NCBI RefSeq assembly: GCF_020906515.1
Contig: NC_085849.1
Span: 2,666,001-2,730,000 of the forward strand
From: Vanrija pseudolonga
Lineage: Eukaryota > Basidiomycota > Tremellomycetes > Trichosporonales > Trichosporonaceae
DNA length: 64,000 nucleotides
Direction of reading: 5' to 3'
Shown here: positions 23,238-33,978 of the stretch, piece by piece
Layout: each line of letters opens with the position of its first letter
How positions within the stretch are numbered: position 1 is the stretch's first letter
Position numbers and translations under genes: made by a program
The notes under the pieces: model-generated
Told to the model about the DNA's origin: nothing
What the model saw: only the letters and a program-made list of their open reading frames with translations
Databases searched by the model: none

Positions 23238-26200
23238 TCATGAATATGTTATCACGCTCCCCTGGCCGCTGCGCGCAGACCGGCTCGACAGGGCATGCTG
23301 CAGTGTCGACCGTCTCGGCAGGTTGCCGTGGTTGCGGAGCACTTCCTCCTCACGGATGTGCGACCGCGCCTGCCGCTCCATCTCGGCGTTGATCGCCCAC
23401 ACCCAGCGGTCGCGCTCGAGCTGGTCGTCAGCACACTCTCATGCCTGTGGCTCGGCTCACCTTGCACCGCGCGCGGAAGATGAGCAGCGTCGGCGGCTTG
23501 TTGGTGAGTGCCGGCGGGATGAAGCTGCTGCCCTTCGCCTTGCCCTTGCTCGTTCCCGCCTCGTCGTCCGCACACTCGTCCCACGGCTGCGTCGCCGCCT
23601 TGTGTTTATGCCCCGTTGAAGGCCACGTTATCCGCACTGCAAAGCTGCAGTCCTCTACCACGTCCGTCGTCTGCAGCCCGTCCCCGTAGATCCGCGTCGA
23701 AGGGTTGAACGCGGCTTCCCGGGGAAGGTCGGTGAGCTCCTCTTGCGCCAGGAGGCCGGAATAAACCTGCCGTCAGCACGCCACTCCTCCCACACCCGAC
23801 CCACATAGGCACCGAACAGCGGGTACACCAGCTGCCTCGGTCGCAACCCCGCACCCCCGCGCATTCGGAACAGCACGAGACAACCCGAAGTCAAGCACAC
23901 GAAGAACGACCTGCCGTCAGCTCTTGCCCCTCACACCCACACCCACTTGAACTTCTTGTACTGCGACTGCTTGATGAAGATTCTCCCCGAGTTGGTGATC
24001 GCACGGCACCCCTCAATGACACACCAGTTCCACACGTCGTCGAGCGACGCCTCGGCGTCAAAGTCCATTTCGTTCTGGAACGACAGCTTGCCACCGCCGT
24101 ACCGCTGAACTGCGTCCATACGCTGTCGGGCATCGACCCGGTGCCGGTGCTTCCAGTAGTCGACAAGCGCGGTGAGGCGTTCAACCCACTCCTCGGCGTC
24201 GGCAGGCGAGTGAGCCTCGAAACGAATATGAGCACCGGCCTCGAGGGTGACCTTGAACTCGCGCTCGGCCTTCTTTCCCGCCTTCTTCACCACCTTGCGG
24301 CCTATGTGCTCCGTTCTCGTCCGTCGCAGGGCGAGGTTGGTCGTGGGAGACACCGGGGATTCGGGTGAAGCGGCGGCCACGTCTTGGCTCGCAGTGTTCA
24401 CCATCTCGATCGACTTGATATCTCTGAGGTCGATTGCTCCGGCACACCCCTCTATGAACTGGGCCATGCGCCGGTGCTCACCCGCGAGGAAAGTCTTCAA
24501 AACCTCGGGGAACACATCCGCTGGTGTCGACCCCTCCCGCTTGGGGTGTAACGGCGGGTGGGCGTGCTTAGGAGACGAGATGAACGCCGCGCCGTCGTTG
24601 GTCGAGATGTACACTGCCTCCTTGCGCGAGACGTCGCTGGCGTGTCGGATGAGATACCCTTCCAGGCCAGGCGGCTCGGCGATCTGGGTCCCGTCATCCA
24701 GCTTGACCGTCACGGCGTGGTGGCTCGCGTCGCGGACTTGGAGATTCGAGTGCTTACCGCACTCCGCAAAGCTTGCCAACACGGCCCACTCGCGGCGTTT
24801 GCCCGTCACTGAGGTCGGGTACGCGATCCAGTCGAGCGTCGCGTCATGGTTTTTCCATGCGAGCTCTGGCCTCGGCACCTTTTTCAGCTGCTTGAGGATG
24901 TCCGTCGCCTGGTTGTCCGATAAGATGAGCTCCCATGCCCCCTTGATAATGGTATCGCGATTGATCGCGCTCGTAGCGTTCTCCTCGGGAATCGGCACGC
25001 GCACAGACGTCAGCAGCGCTGGAATTCGAATGTCAATCTGTGGTGGAAGTCGGTAGTCGAGCTGGCCCATCAGGTACCAGTGCCAGTCGAGCGCGCGGGA
25101 CTTCTCGCCAAACTTGACAATAAGCGCAGCTGAGCCGTGCCGCTCCATGCCGACAACGTCGGCGGCCACACTATGCCGGATACGCTCCCAAACCCCTGTC
25201 GACTTGCGAGTGTTTCTGTCAATGTTGCGGGCCGTCTGGCGCACAATCGTCTTCCAGTCGCAAGTGAGGCAGAGGGTCAAGTCGCGTGGGTTGAAGACTG
25301 ATAGAACTGTAGGGCGTGACAGAGGCACCGAGTAGACGAGACGCTTGTAGCCCTTCAGCTTCTCTTGGAAGTGGAAGCGCTGTACGTCAGCCGTGCTCAA
25401 GCGCCACAACTCACCCAGTCCTGGTAAAAGTCGACAGAGGTCATCGTCATGGCGACGACATACTCTTCCATGTCTTCCAAGCGGAAGCATGGATTGCGGC
25501 GCTGGTGCGCCTCATCGAACGCTCCTAGGCGGTCAGCCTGGTGCCGCCCAACCTTGACGAGCACTCGGTCGCGCATGACGATGCCGCCGGGCATGAAGTC
25601 GTCCGTGTCGATCAACAGATCCTGCTGTGCGTCGGCACTGGTACCCTCCGGAGCCGTGCGCGTGAGCACAGCAACAGGATCAGCCGGCGCCTTGTTGCCT
25701 TGGCGCACAACGGCGTCGCCGGGTGGGAGGATTGTCGCTGGGTCGGCGGGGAATTGCACCGTCTTGGAGTGCGCAAGCTTGGGTCTGGACGTCGACGCTG
25801 ACTCTGGCGCGCCGCCGCTCTTCCTGATTGCCGAGCGCAAGCGCTTGCTACCGTCGGACAAGCTCGCTGCGATCTTGCTCGCCCGACGGTGATGCTCAGG
25901 GTGGGTCCCAGAACCAGCGACGAGCGCCTGGCTGCTCGACGCCTGCGACGGGTAGTTTTGTAGTAACGACCCCTCGGACGCCGTTCTTAATCCGCCATGG
26001 CTCCCCTGTGGCGGGCTCGGCTGTGGCTGAGGGCCGGAAGGCACAGGCGGCGGAATGTGGGCGATGAAGCTCGACGTGTCGTCGTCGTCGTCGTCGTCGT
26101 CGGCATTGTCGGTATGCGAGTGGGCAGTGACAAACGTCTCTACGCCCGATGACTGGCCCGAGCGAACCGAGGTCGACTGCGACTGGGATAGCAGCGTGCT

Positions 26201-27154
26201 GCCTCGACTTCCTCGCCGTGACGAGGATGCTTCTGCCAGCGGCGGACCGAATAGCGTCGCGGGTTTCGTAGGCGTTGACGGTCCCGGCGACGACGGCCTG
26301 GATCCACCAGCTGTTGCCACCTGCAGCTTCGAGCCCGAGTCGCCCAGCTGCGCCGCTGCCATCTTCTCCGCGCCGTCCGGGTCGTCCGCTGCCTCCTCGA
26401 TCGTTGGCCTATCCGGTGCTTCTGCGTCAGGCCCCGTCTCATGCGTTACGCCGGCGTCTGGCGCGCCGTGGCCCGCCACCGTCTTGAACTCGCGACCGAT
26501 ATCGAAGCTGCCGCCGATCCAGACGTCCTTGTGCAGCCTCTTCTTCTTCTTCTTGTCCTTCTTGTCGCCCTTCTTCGGACTCTTCTGCTTCCCACCCCCC
26601 CACAAAAACCCTCCGCGCTCCTCGTCTTCGCTGCTTGTATCGCTCGGGCTATCGCTCTCGTTGACGTCAACGTCTTGCTCGCGCAGCAGGTCGTCGGTCA
26701 AGTTCCTGTATCGCACACGGAAGCGGTGGACCGCCTTGCGCCGGCGCCCGGGTACGCCGCGCTCGTCGACGCCCTCGTCGATCCCCAGCAGCTCGTCCTC
26801 GTCGGTCGTGCCCAGCAGCTTGCGCATCGCCTTGCGTCGCACGTCGTGCATGCGTTGGCGGCGCCGCAGCGTGCCTTCAGAGTTGACGACATTCTGCGGC
26901 ATCGGCCCCAGGAACCGACGGGGGAGGACGTGCACGTCGGCATGTGAGCTCGTGTCGATGACTGCGGCGGTCGGAACGACTCGTGGAAGCTCGTCGGTGT
27001 GCGTCTCGAGCGCACCCGTTGTCGCCAAGGCCCGCTGCTGGTCGGGTGGAGCGAACGGTCTTGGCGTTGCCGAGCTTGTAGGCGACTGTGACGGACCGGC
27101 TACTGGTGTACTTGGTGAGGCCGGTGTGGCCGTCGGCCCAAGTGCAGTGGCCAT
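23238..27154 (-). CDS. SPO71-like PH-domain protein (about 1259 aa)
   Basis: Five exons: 27154-25415, 25379-23935, 23910-23805, 23766-23461 and 23420-23238. The N-terminal half is disordered apart from a conserved block (FRVRYRNLTDDLLREQDVD, a Lys-rich run, then HKDVWIGGSFDIGREF), which resembles the Spo7_2_N region of Spo71/Mug56. An Asp run is coded by the (TCG)n tract. After RNPCFRLEDMEEYVVAMT come two PH-like segments: GGIVMRDRVLVKVG, and later the run LEGYLIRHASDVSRKEAVYI. FKVTLEAGAHIRFEAHSP with DAEEWVERLTALVDYW is a typical PH C-terminal helix. The yeast relative acts at the prospore membrane in meiosis. A membrane-lipid role is inferred; the sporulation role may not carry over. Confidence 0.8.
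26078..26102 (+). repeat. (TCG)n microsatellite coding an Asp run
   Basis: Eight uninterrupted TCG units; on the minus coding strand they read GAC and give a poly-Asp run in the SPO71-like protein. Likely length-variable between strains. Confidence 0.9.
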
Positions 27155-27563
27155 GAGGGCCAGAGTCGCCCCGAGGGTGTTATTGATGATGTCAAGCGAG
27201 TTTGAGAGTTGTTGAGGGCGGGGGGGGGGGGGTAGGGTGGCTTGAGAGTGGGTGGGTGCAGGCAGGGGGATCTGGCTGGTGGAGTGAGTGCCTGTCTGCC
27301 TGCCTCGTTTACGGCTCAGTCTGTTACGTCATTTTGATCGTCCACTATACATAATTCCACCATTTTGGGCGCTTTTCTAATCTATTTGTCAAATCGGATT
27401 TGAACATCAAAGGCCGCCGTGGGCCGTCTCGGCACCGGCAACTCGCATCGCCGAGCTCCCGACAAAGTGGAGTGCCGAGGTGACTGACAACACCGACGGC
27501 TAGCCAAGGATATTAAATGCAACGACCCAACTATCTCTGCCCTCCCTCGTCCCCACAAACAGC
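27155..27563. promoter_or_regulatory. Bidirectional promoter between the SPO71-like gene and the hydrolase gene
   Basis: About 410 bp separate two divergent start codons. It includes a G-tract near 27219-27231 and a stretch of lower GC at 27310-27400. No specific factor site is called. Confidence 0.45.
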
Positions 27564-29098
27564 ATGTCCAAGAGAATATCAACACGCGCAAAGCCAGGCG
27601 AGAAGTCGCCCATCGCACAGTACGAGCCGTACACTGGCCCCACGCCGCCCATCCCGCAGGGCGTGCTCCGGCCCTTCCTCCCCTTCCTCCCACACCCCGA
27701 CAAGACAGCCCCGCCGCAGCCGCCACGGCCCGACCTCGCGCCGCCGCCAGCAGGCTTCACGCGCACGTTCCACGCCGCGCCGGCCGCGTACCCGAAGGAG
27801 CTGAAGCAGGCGACGGGCACCGCATCGCGCCTGCCGAGCCCGTTCCGCAAGATCGAGCTCGGCGAGAACGCGACCAAGGAGGAACGAAGCAAGCGGATCA
27901 ACGCCGAGACGATCGAATGTATCAAGCAGCGTACCGAGGCCACCGAGTGGTCCCTCGACGAGGCCAAGGCCGCGGCCCCAGCCGGGTTGTGGCTCGCGGC
28001 TGAGCGATGGCGCCGCGACGAGCCGACGGGCGGCGTGACGCTCGTCTGCACGCACGCCAACGGCCTGCACAAGGAGGTAAGGCGCCACAACCCTCCTAGC
28101 CCCAGCTCACGCCACAGCACTGGCACCCGATCCTGCACGACATCCTCTCGCGCCCAGTGGCCGCCACTGAGGCGTTCGGCACGCTCGCCCCCCTCACTGG
28201 GGGGCAGGTGACGATCGACGAGATCTGGCTGCTGGACGACACGAACCACGGCGCGTCGCTCGACCTGAACGCTGGCAGGCTCGGCCCCGCGCAGTCGTGG
28301 GTCGACGACTCGCGCGACGTCCTCAACTTTGTGCAGCATGTGCTGCCCCGCGTGACCGACGACGCGGAGTGGCATCTGCGCTGGGGCGCCGCGACCGCCT
28401 CGGGAAGGCCGCGCGCCGTCATCGGCATGGGCCACTCGTTCGGCGCCAACGCGCTCATCCAGGCCGCGCACGCACGCCCCGACCTCTTCGCGGGCCTGTT
28501 CCTCGTCGACCCCATGTCGCCCAACCACTTTGTCGACCACGACGCTGCGGTGCGTAACCCCGTCGGCAGCTACTGGATGGTGCCGGCCGCCATTAGGCGC
28601 CGCGACATCTGGCCGTCGCGCGAGGAGGCGTACAAGGCGCTTCGGGATAGCCCGTTCTTCCAGCCATGGGCCGACTCCATCTTCGACTTGTACATCTCGC
28701 ACGGCATCGTGCCGGTGGACTACAGCAAGCCCGATGGCGAGGTGACGCTTGCGACGCCCAGCTGGTGCGAGGGCGCCGTGTTCTGCGAGCCCGAGGGCCT
28801 GGGTCTCGGGTGGGCCAAGCTCAAGAGCTTGCAAGTGCCCGCTGCGTTCGCGATGGCCGGAGACGCGACCGCGACGATGGGGCCCGAGAAGACGCGCGAA
28901 ATGGTCTGGCGCGCGGCGCTGTCGCGCAATGAGAAGATTGTCGACGCCGGGCACTTGGTCGTGCAGGAGCGGCCGGTCGACACGGCCGACTCGCTCTGGA
29001 GATTCCTGTCCACCCTCAGCGCGGGCAAGTGGGGCGCGTCGAGCGAGGAGATTCGCGCAGAGTATAGCGCTGCCGCGCCGCCCCGCCCGAGGTTGTAG
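27564..29098 (+). CDS. Alpha/beta hydrolase (about 501 aa)
   Basis: Two exons, 27564-28076 and 28106-29098, with a 29-bp intron. The nucleophile elbow is AVIGMGHSFGANALIQA (G-H-S-F-G), so Ser is the likely nucleophile. The acid is probably Asp in FAMAGDATATMGPEKT, and the base His is in VDAGHLVVQERP. GGVTLVCTHANGLHKE supplies the strand-3 oxyanion loop (H-A-N-G). This order and the cap between QAAHARPDLFAGLFLVDPM and the acid fit AB-hydrolase-1 proteins of fungi. An N-terminal region of about 100 residues is Pro-rich and probably disordered. The C-terminus is -PRL, only loosely like a peroxisomal PTS1 signal. Substrate unknown; peroxisomal lipases such as yeast Lpx1 are one possible comparison. 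Confidence 0.85.
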
Positions 29099-29193
29099 TG
29101 TTAGACACCTGTAGATGAGCATCATGGGATATCGTTGTCTTCTTGCGTCTTGCGGCCTGTGTCTACATTTTCATCGTAATCTACAACGCCCGC

Positions 29194-30274
29194 CTAAGCG
29201 GCAATGGCAAACTTGGCCGCTGCCTCGTCAAACGCCTTCTCCTTGGCGGCGAGGTCGGCCGCGAAGGGGTGGCTCGTCGCCGCGAGCTTGGCGGCGGCCT
29301 CGTCGTCCCCGAGCGAGGTGGCGACGGCAAGCACGTTGACGTCGTCGGCGCCGCCGTCGCGTCCCTGCGCCTCCTGGACGTCGGCCTTGGCCTCATCGAC
29401 GTGGCTGAGGAGTAGGTGGGCGGCCGCGTGCGACGCGAGCACTGGCGGCGTGCGGCCCGCAGGCAGCTGGTACAGCTCCTCGTAGAAGTAGTACGCCTGG
29501 TGGAGGGGGCGGGCTCCCTGGGGCAGCGGTCAGCGACGCTCGCTCGCTCCACATCCATCCAACACTCCACCCACCGTCTTGAGCCCGATCCACGCCTCGA
29601 TCGCCTGGACGAGCGTGCTGTCGTTACCGATGCGCTTGGCGGCGGCGTACTGCTGCTGTGCGAGGTCGCGGCGGTCGAGCGCGAGTAAGAGCTGCGTGAG
29701 GAGCGCGATGCTGTCGTCAGCGCAATAGCAGGGGCCCAACCCACCACTCGAGGTCGGCCTTGGCCGCGCCCTCGGTGAGCGTAGCGACCGCCTCCTCGTT
29801 CTCCTTCTCGAGGATGAAGATGGTGCCGGCGAGCGCGCGCGTCGGGCCCTCGACGTCGGCCTCGACGGCGTCCCCCTCGACCTCGAGCACGAGGTCGCGC
29901 ACCTCGTCGACGGCGGCTGCGCGGCTCGTGCCAGTGGAAGAGAGGTACGTTGCGAGCGCGGACGCCGCACGCGCGCTCGGCGGCGCCGGCTCGACAGCGA
30001 GGAACGGCTTGAGCACCGCCTGCGCCGCGGCCGCGTCGGCTGGCTGCAGCGCGAGGTGCGACCGCGCGACGTAGACTGCGCGCGGGAGCGCGGACGGGTC
30101 GTCGCCTGGCGTGAGGGGCTGCGAGGACGCCTCGGCGATGGTCGCTGGGGTCAGTGAGGAAGCAGACACGTAGCGTACCCTTGTACGAGCCTGTGTGGTG
30201 TCAGCTGTGTCGTAGGAGACGCACATACCTTGGTGGAAGAGCTGCTTGACGTGGTACAATGGGTCGGCTTCCAT
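29194..30274 (-). CDS. SEC28: Coatomer subunit epsilon
   Basis: Epsilon-COP of the COPI coat, which stabilises alpha-COP during Golgi-to-ER transport. Five exons: 30274-30229, 30190-30179, 30144-29745, 29710-29575 and 29517-29194, giving 305 aa, the usual family length. The N-terminus MEADPLYHVKQLFHQGSYK matches the conserved 'ELFxxxxLFYxGxY' start. The remainder is TPR-like alpha-solenoid: AVYVARSHLALQPADAA, GTIFILEKENEEAVATL, LEC-IALLTQLLLALDRRDLA, ALEAWIGLKTG-like helix, and HQAYYFYEELYQLP followed by PPVLASHAAAHLLL. Exon 2 is only 12 nt and its flanking intron is 34 bp. All five junctions keep the frame and recreate conserved residues, which supports the model. Confidence 0.9.
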
Positions 30275-30590
30275 GGTGTCGTTTGGGTAGATTGTCAAAG
30301 GATCGGTCAGATGTTGCTTGGTTCGAGGTGTCGTCGCGGCGCGTATGGAGGTCAATGCGCTGGAGAGACACGTGGAGGTTAAAGTAGGGGGCGGGTTAAA
30401 AAGTATTACAGAAGATGTGTTATAGTCTTATGCCTTACGAGTTAGGCCATTAGGAAGTTTCTAATCAACCGCCCACTCTATTATATCGGAAACGAGCAGC
30501 CTGTTGAGGGCGTGAGCAGTTCGCGACTGATGCATCTCGAGACAATGTTATGGACTGCAGGGCAGCGACTTGTTGACCAAGCCCACTACT
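30275..30590. other. AT-rich intergenic patch at the left edge of the F-box-like array
   Basis: About 316 bp. Bases 30370-30500 are clearly lower in GC than the surroundings (runs such as ttaaaaagtattac). No tRNA fold or protein-like frame was found. Confidence 0.5.
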
Positions 30591-31637
30591 CTACCACGCC
30601 CTCGTGAACGGCTCGTCAAAGACGCGCGTCTCGGCGTCAACCTTGGTGCCGCAGAGGGTACAGGGCGGGTGCTCGTACTCTGTGCCACCCGTGCGGAACT
30701 GATGGGCAGAGGTCTCATCGGAGTCCCACTGGCCAACAGAGATGAGACGAGGGACAATGTCCACACTCGAGGTATCTGAGCCATCCGAGTCTGACCCATC
30801 GTCATCCTCCCACTCTTCCACCCAGACGCGAGCTGGCGGCATTCGCGTTTCGTCCTTCTTGTGCTTGGGGAAGGTGTCTTTATATCCGGGACTACGTGTG
30901 AACACGTGAATCGGAGAGCATTGGTCCCACTGGTCAGGACGAGACTTCGCAAGTCTTCCCCAAGAAATCGCCGTTCTGAAAAGCTCTGCAGAGTGGATAG
31001 TAAAACTGCGGATCTCCTTGAAGGAGAGGGAGACGGTGTTGTCGATGTCCCAAGTGCAAACTCCGACGGAGTTGAACAGAATAGTCTGAGCCGATGGCCA
31101 GCGTTCATGCACGTCGTAAAACCGACTGTTGTCGGGGCCATCGGGGGTCCTGTACAGGTGAACGGTGTCCACTTTGGGGAACAAGGCGAGGTGTGGCAAG
31201 GCCGAGTCGGTCAACGCGTCGACTGACTCGGGTGTCAGGTTCCTGAGGTTGATGCGCCTGACAACTGACAGCGAGCGGCGGGTCCTCGAGCTCAACCGGT
31301 CGGGCTTTCGATACTTCTCTTGCCCTTGCTCCAAGAGTGGGCGAAGTTCTTCGGCCAGATGGGGTGCGGTCTTCTCGAACTTGTCCACCACGTCCTCAAG
31401 CTGTCGCAGGTCGGCTATAACCTCGCGGTTGATGGGCGGTAGGGTGTCCGACACGGGCACGAGGAGCATGCACAGCCTCTCGCCGCTGATGTCGATGTTG
31501 CGGTAGAGTACTGTCGCCGCCGCCTCCCACAGGGGCGATAGGCGGAGAAGGGCGAGGAAGGACGCGCGGTCCTCGTTGACGTCGAGCTGCTGGAACACCA
31601 TGAGCTGGAGCTCGAGCGGCAGGAGGCCCAAAGTCAT
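30591..31637 (-). CDS. F-box-like CxxCG family protein, array member 1 (348 aa)
   Basis: First of eight paralogs. Residues 4-46 (LLPLELQLMVFQQLDVNED, then ALLRLSPLWEAAATVLYRNI) have the spacing of an F-box: L-P-x-E, hydrophobic helix, S-x-x-W. The middle has LSSRTRRSLSVVRRINLRN, LFPKVDTVHLY and VGVCTWD. The tail is PPCTLCGTKVDAETRVF then FTRAW. An acidic Ser/Asp stretch precedes the tail. The coding frame is uninterrupted. A GTGAGT donor (31688) and acceptor (31643) just upstream define a 46-bp intron in the 5' UTR, six bases before the ATG. If the F-box is real the protein would bring a substrate to an SCF ubiquitin ligase; nothing here shows the substrate. Confidence 0.8.
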   Translation of the reverse strand: MTLGLLPLELQLMVFQQLDVNEDRASFLALLRLSPLWEAAATVLYRNIDISGERLCMLLVPVSDTLPPINREVIADLRQLEDVVDKFEKTAPHLAEELRPLLEQGQEKYRKPDRLSSRTRRSLSVVRRINLRNLTPESVDALTDSALPHLALFPKVDTVHLYRTPDGPDNSRFYDVHERWPSAQTILFNSVGVCTWDIDNTVSLSFKEIRSFTIHSAELFRTAISWGRLAKSRPDQWDQCSPIHVFTRSPGYKDTFPKHKKDETRMPPARVWVEEWEDDDGSDSDGSDTSSVDIVPRLISVGQWDSDETSAHQFRTGGTEYEHPPCTLCGTKVDAETRVFDEPFTRAW

Positions 31638-32173
31638 GGCGGCTGGAGAGTTAGTCCCCCGCTTTGATGTCCTCCCATGAACACTCACGCTTGGTTTCAG
31701 CCAACGGTCCAGAGGAAGAGGGAAGACGAAGGAGGTGGGACGTTGGGTCCCAAGCAGGGGGGGGGGAGAAGGGGCTTGCTGTGTTGTGGTGCAGAAGAAG
31801 GGCGTGGTGAGAGGCGGTAGGTAGGTGACGGTGAGCGGAGTGAGTTGTGAGAACGGAGGGGTGAGTGTGTGGAAGAGAGAGTGTGTGTGTGTGTGGATGC
31901 AGACGGCGAAGAAGCAAAATGCAGGGGAGATAAACAAAAGGTGACGCAACCGGGGCACCGCCGATCCGCCCCTCGTGGAATTGCAACGGGATGTGGCGAC
32001 CAGCTTCGTGGGGGGACACATGCATGACTTCTGCAGCGCCGTCGCGTTGTCTGCATAGTATGAATTATAAGGTCTGTCGCCTACTTATGGGCCATACAAG
32101 CTACTGGCAAGACTCGCGATGTGAGATGTTTGATTTCGGCTTTGGGAGGAGTCCGAGTGCGCTGCCTGCTCGC
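31638..32173. other. Intergenic region between array members 1 and 2
   Basis: 536 bp with a 5' UTR intron of member 1, a (GT)n tract near 31880-31895 and pyrimidine-rich (minus-strand) promoter sequence. No extra gene. Confidence 0.5.
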
Positions 32174-33517
32174 CTACGCCTTCGTAAAGACACAGTCAAA
32201 GACACGGGTGTCCTGGTCGACCTTGGTACCGCACACCGTACAAGGAGGGTGCGTGTACTCGGGACCGTCTGTGCGGAACTGGTGTGCATCTGCAACACTC
32301 TCATCCCACTCCCCTGTTGGAATCTCTGTGGGACACCCGTGCTCCGGGTGGTGGAATGAACGCGCACCTACCCAAAACCGAAGTGGCAGTCCACCTGCTC
32401 CTCGTCGGTCCGGGTTGTAGAAGGGCAGGCTGTCACCGTACGAGAAGCCCTCTGCAAAGAAGCGAGGCGACGAATGATTGCCCAGTGTATCGCGAAAGGT
32501 GTAGAACCAATACTCCTCCAGGACCTTCATTACAGTTTTCGTGTGCCAGGTGGCCCTTTTAATAGTCTTGATTTGCATATGTCGGAGGTAGGGTAATGGG
32601 AGGAAACCCCAGACGCAAAAGTCGGGGTTGTCGAATCCGTGCATGGTGGAGTCGATGCGTGGAAGGTGCTCACAGTCTGAGGTGTCTGTGTCCACTGCTG
32701 TATCGTCGGCGGCTTCGTAGATGTGGAGCGTTTCGACGTTGGGGAAGAGAGCGACATGAGGAAGGTGCACGGCAATCATTCGCCGCACCAACCTTGAGTG
32801 GAGGCTGTGGATGTTCATACGCTTGATAAAGGAGAGGGCAAGGCGCATGCGAGGGCTCAGATTGATGGAATGGAGGCTTTCTCTCTGTTTGGTCTGGAGA
32901 ATTGTGACTTCTTCATTCAGAACGGTCTGGAGGCGGCTCGCCAACGAGGGGTTATCGGTGGCGATGATGCGGATGATGCCGGCGAGGAGCCGAATCTCGT
33001 TCCCGGCGTATGGTGTACGCACATCTTGGGTAATGGGGGGTGCTGGAGTCGCGGGGTCATCGCCAAGCAAGTGACAGAGCTTGTCTCCGCTGATATCAAT
33101 GTTTCGATAGAGGGTCTTGGCGGCGGCCTCCCACCACGACGAGAGGCGGAGAAGGGCGAGGAAGGTCTGTCGGTCGGCATTTACATTGAGGTGACGGAGG
33201 ACAACGAGCTGTAGTTCGAAAGGGAGTGGAGCGGCGGTGAGGAATCGGCCAGGACTGCCAGTGGTCCGAGTAGTAACAATTTCAGCGGGTGCTAGAGGGG
33301 TAGGCGGAGTGTGGTCGGGTGCCGAGGAGCCCTGTTGCTTGCGTTCGGAATACACTGGCACGGCATCGGGAGCGCTGGACAGCGGGACGCGAGAGGCGTC
33401 GTGGGCCGGGGCCGAGGAGGGGGGTGGTGAGGGTCCAAGTGCAGGGGCACACGACTTTTCGCCTCGCTCGTCGCGGCGCTTGCGTGAGAATAGTCGACGG
33501 AGAAGGCGAAATCGCAT
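32174..33517 (-). CDS. F-box-like CxxCG family protein, array member 2 (447 aa)
   Basis: Longest intact member. It carries an extra N-terminal segment of about 90 residues that begins MRFRLLRRLFSRKRRDER (strongly basic) and then turns Pro/Ser-rich. The F-box-like part is LPFELQLVVLRHLNVNAD, ALLRLSSWWEAAAKTLYRNI and DISGDKLCHLL. Family marks follow in order: LSPRMRLALSFIKRMNIHS, LFPNVETLHIY, DFCVWGF, GEWDESVADAHQFRTD and PPCTVCGTKVDQDTRVF ending FTKA. The ATG at 33517 is the first in frame; the frame is open further upstream without ATG. The basic leader could be a nuclear or nucleolar signal, which is only a guess. Confidence 0.8.
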   Translation of the reverse strand: MRFRLLRRLFSRKRRDERGEKSCAPALGPSPPPSSAPAHDASRVPLSSAPDAVPVYSERKQQGSSAPDHTPPTPLAPAEIVTTRTTGSPGRFLTAAPLPFELQLVVLRHLNVNADRQTFLALLRLSSWWEAAAKTLYRNIDISGDKLCHLLGDDPATPAPPITQDVRTPYAGNEIRLLAGIIRIIATDNPSLASRLQTVLNEEVTILQTKQRESLHSINLSPRMRLALSFIKRMNIHSLHSRLVRRMIAVHLPHVALFPNVETLHIYEAADDTAVDTDTSDCEHLPRIDSTMHGFDNPDFCVWGFLPLPYLRHMQIKTIKRATWHTKTVMKVLEEYWFYTFRDTLGNHSSPRFFAEGFSYGDSLPFYNPDRRGAGGLPLRFWVGARSFHHPEHGCPTEIPTGEWDESVADAHQFRTDGPEYTHPPCTVCGTKVDQDTRVFDCVFTKA

Positions 33518-33978
33518 TCTATTGGTGTTTCGAGTGGCGAGAGAGGGGGCGAGCAGGCAAAGTGAAGTGATCAATGCCGGTCCTTTTCACGACGAGCGAC
33601 GGGCGTTAAGCGCATGCACTGACCATAGCACGCCATTGTCGAGCAGCACCGCTATCAATGCGTGGGAAAGGAAGCACAAGGGTGGAAGCCATCGGCTATG
33701 CCGTACAGGCACCCGTCGTGCCCGTCCTGCCGCCAGGCCGCTCGGACCTCCAGTCCACAACAAGCCCGCCGAGTAACTCCCGTGTGCAGGAAAAGATAAG
33801 TGTGATAATCTGGGACGCAAAGGTCAACACTGCAAGCCAGGTACGGTGCGAGCATGCATGCCACCAGGAGGCCAGCCACCACCGCCACGCGGCGATGTGC
33901 AAGCAGCCTCTGGCCGCTTTACATTCCCCACCACCCCAGATCTTTGCTTGGTTACATAGCATCACCACGTTACGTACG
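33518..33978. other. Intergenic region
   Basis: 461 bp between the start of array member 2 and the stop of the amidohydrolase gene. Overlapping open frames on both strands are not protein-like. Confidence 0.5.

Noticed and set aside
27500-29125. 541-codon minus-strand frame opposite the alpha/beta hydrolase
   Set aside because: The plus strand has the G-H-S-F-G elbow and the catalytic His; the minus frame has no motif.
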